A DNA stretch of 22,518 bases from a virus, in the IMG/VR virus record IMGVR_UViG_3300046524_000217, positions 1 to 22,518 of that record. One strand, written 5' to 3'. The notes below the pieces were generated by a model. The model ran no database searches. It was not told the origin of the DNA and saw nothing but the letters and a program-made list of their open reading frames with translations. Positions 21,328 through 22,518 of this stretch are shown in pieces (position 1 is the first letter of the stretch; each line of letters begins with the position of its first letter). The position numbers were made by a program, and so were the translations under genes.

Positions 21328-21620
21328 GGGAGTTGCAGCAGCGGATCACCAGCGCGGAGTTCGTCGAATACATGGCTTCCTACCAGGTCGACCATCGCGG
21401 GAGCCACTACGACGATCTGCGCGCCGGCACGATCACGTCGATGCTGGCGAACATCAACCGAAATGCCAAGGTTAGAGCGGAGCCGTGGGGCCCGCTGGAC
21501 TTCATGACGTGGAACGAATTGCACATGGCGAAGGCGGAGGAAGAAACGGCCGTGCTTCTGGATGATCCAGATGCGCAGTCGAACCTCCTTTTGTCGATGC
21601 TGTTTCCCAGTAAGGCGTAG
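20908..21620 (+). CDS. GT-type tail chaperone made by -1 frameshift
   Basis: A -1 shift at A AAA AAC (21258-21264) joins the first 119 codons of the G-type frame to a second open frame ending at 21620, giving about 237 residues. The second part contains DFGIPVRELQQRITSAEFVE and YMASYQVDH, which resembles the T domain of lambda-like GT proteins. No stop occurs between the slip site and the second frame. The second frame has no convincing start of its own; the first candidate is a TTG at 21333. GT recruits the tail tube subunits to the tape measure. Confidence 0.8.
21258..21264 (+). other. slippery heptamer for programmed -1 frameshift
   Basis: AAAAAAC is in the correct phase (gtA AAA AAC). 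A perfect 5-base stem GCCGC/GCGGC (21271-21275 with 21281-21285) begins 6 bases downstream, the usual stimulator distance. Confidence 0.8.
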
Positions 21621-21622
21621 CC

Positions 21623-22057
21623 ATGGCAAAGAGCTTCGTCATTGAGAATCCGGAGGCGTTGACCGACGCGCTTCGGGCGCTCGACAGCGCCACGAGCGAG
21701 TCGGTTTTGCGGCAGGCAGCAGTTGCTGGCGCTCGGGTCTATTTCGACGAGATGAAGGTGCGCGTGCCTGTAGGCATTCGGGCGTACGAGCGGAAGGGCA
21801 CTGAGATCTATCCTGGCTTCCTCCGCGACAACATCCTGATTGCCTATGACAAAGAGCAGTCCGTCGAAGGGCGGATTGCCTCTTACATCGTGACGTGGAG
21901 CAAGCAGGCGTTCTACGGGCGCTTCGTTGAAACTGGTACGTCCAAGATGGCAGCCAATCCGTTCCTTCGACCGTCGTACGAAGCGAAAAAAACGGCCGCC
22001 GCCGATGCGGTGGATGCGGTGTTCCAGCAAAAGGTAACGGAGTTGACAGGTGGCTGA
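21623..22057 (+). CDS. HK97 gp10-like tail/head-tail protein
   Basis: The 144-residue protein starts MAKSFVIENPEALTDALRAL and has LRQAAVAGARVYFDEMKVRV, FLRDNILIAYDKE and QAFYGRFVETGTSKMAANPF (then LRPSYEAKK), the HK97 gp10-like pattern. Such genes usually precede the DUF3168 gene; here it follows the tail chaperones. It overlaps the tape measure start by 8 bases. Confidence 0.8.
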   Translation: MAKSFVIENPEALTDALRALDSATSESVLRQAAVAGARVYFDEMKVRVPVGIRAYERKGTEIYPGFLRDNILIAYDKEQSVEGRIASYIVTWSKQAFYGRFVETGTSKMAANPFLRPSYEAKKTAAADAVDAVFQQKVTELTGG

Positions 22058-22518
22058 CAAAGAAACACTCATCCGGGTTTCGCTAGATGCCACCGGCGTT
22101 GAGGCCGGCGTTCAGCGCGCGAAGCGCAGCATGGATGCGTTCGTGTCGTCGCAGGAGGCGGCGGCGCAACGCACGGAAATTGCACAGGCCGCGATTGCGG
22201 AGGCGAACGCAAACGGCAGCAAGGCGAGCGAGCGCGCCATCAACGCACTCGTACAGCAAGCGGCGAAAATGGCCGACACGTACGGGATGAATTCTCGGCA
22301 ACTGCTGGCCTATAAGGCGTCGCTGCTCGGTGTGTCCGACGCGATCGCGCCGTACATCGAAAAGATGAATGCGATCGACGCGGCCAATGGACAGGTTGCC
22401 GGCTCGACTGCCGCGGTGGGCGAGAGCAGCGAGGCTGCTGCGGCTCGCATTTCGGCTATGGTCGCAGCGTCGCTCGAGGTGACGGCCGCCGTAACCGGTA
22501 GCACGGAGGCGGCCGACC
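22050..22518 (+). CDS. tape measure protein, N-terminal part (cut by window end)
   Basis: The open frame from GTG 22050 (VADKETLIRVSLDATGVEAG) runs without a stop to the window edge, 156 codons. The opening beta strand followed by GVQRAKRSMDAFVSSQEA and Ala-rich helices is typical of siphovirus tape measure proteins, which set tail length. GGAG lies 7 bases before the GTG. It overlaps the stop of the gp10-like gene, so translation is coupled. The C-terminal part is not in the window. Confidence 0.85.
   Translation, partial: MADKETLIRVSLDATGVEAGVQRAKRSMDAFVSSQEAAAQRTEIAQAAIAEANANGSKASERAINALVQQAAKMADTYGMNSRQLLAYKASLLGVSDAIAPYIEKMNAIDAANGQVAGSTAAVGESSEAAAARISAMVAASLEVTAAVTGSTEAAD

Noticed and set aside
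21333-21620. Independent gene starting at TTG 21333
   Set aside because: No ribosome site of quality; the frame is open upstream to the slippery site and the T-like domain starts before the TTG.
1-22518. CRISPR array, tRNA, rRNA, insertion sequence, integrase or attachment site
   Set aside because: No regular spaced repeats, no cloverleaf, no transposase or recombinase motifs, and no phage-host junction could be identified.

Overview
The window is a contiguous piece of an integrated or free siphovirus (HK97-type temperate phage) of a high-GC beta-proteobacterium. The Burkholderia/Paraburkholderia group is the best guess, because the head-tail genes resemble those of phiE125-like Burkholderia phages and the codon use is GC-rich. 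No integrase, lysis, tail-fibre, tRNA or clearly bacterial chromosomal gene is visible, so neither phage end is defined. The right edge cuts through the tape measure gene.

Left part (1-5500), lysogeny control. A membrane protein gene (99-716, +) faces a leftward operon of four small genes (1728 down to 746). That operon starts at a near-consensus promoter covered by two inverted-repeat operators. A ClpP/SDH-fold serine protease gene (3054-2032, -) and a LexA/CI-type repressor with two HTH modules (4268-3276, -) come next, then the divergent cro-like gene (4362-4574, +). Repeats matching the leftward operators lie between cI and cro. The whole therefore has the lambda layout OL - rex-position gene - cI - OR - cro. 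Three small genes of unknown role follow.

Middle part (5500-10200), early/replication operon. Nine tightly packed rightward genes overlap by 1-4 bases at almost every junction, several with TTG or GTG starts. They encode a YdaT/CII-like protein, winged-helix proteins, a replication initiator whose gene carries a DnaA box and repeats (a likely origin), a DUF1064 nuclease, a YbcO-like nuclease and small phage proteins.

Cargo (10200-12300): a BrnT/BrnA toxin-antitoxin pair and an Mrr-type PD-(D/E)XK nuclease with a large unknown C-terminal region, closed by a bidirectional terminator and followed by a small reverse-strand gene. The palindrome at the brnTA promoter also occurs at the start of the early operon, which suggests that the antitoxin may also act on phage transcription.

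Right part (12380-22518), packaging and morphogenesis: HNH nuclease, TerS, TerL, portal, ClpP-type prohead protease, HK97 major capsid, connector, head closure, tail completion, tail tube, and a G/GT tail chaperone pair made by a predicted -1 frameshift (A AAA AAC followed by a stem-loop). An HK97 gp10-like protein comes after the chaperones, in an unusual position, and then the start of the tape measure. Two intrinsic terminators interrupt this operon, before the capsid gene and before the tail tube gene.
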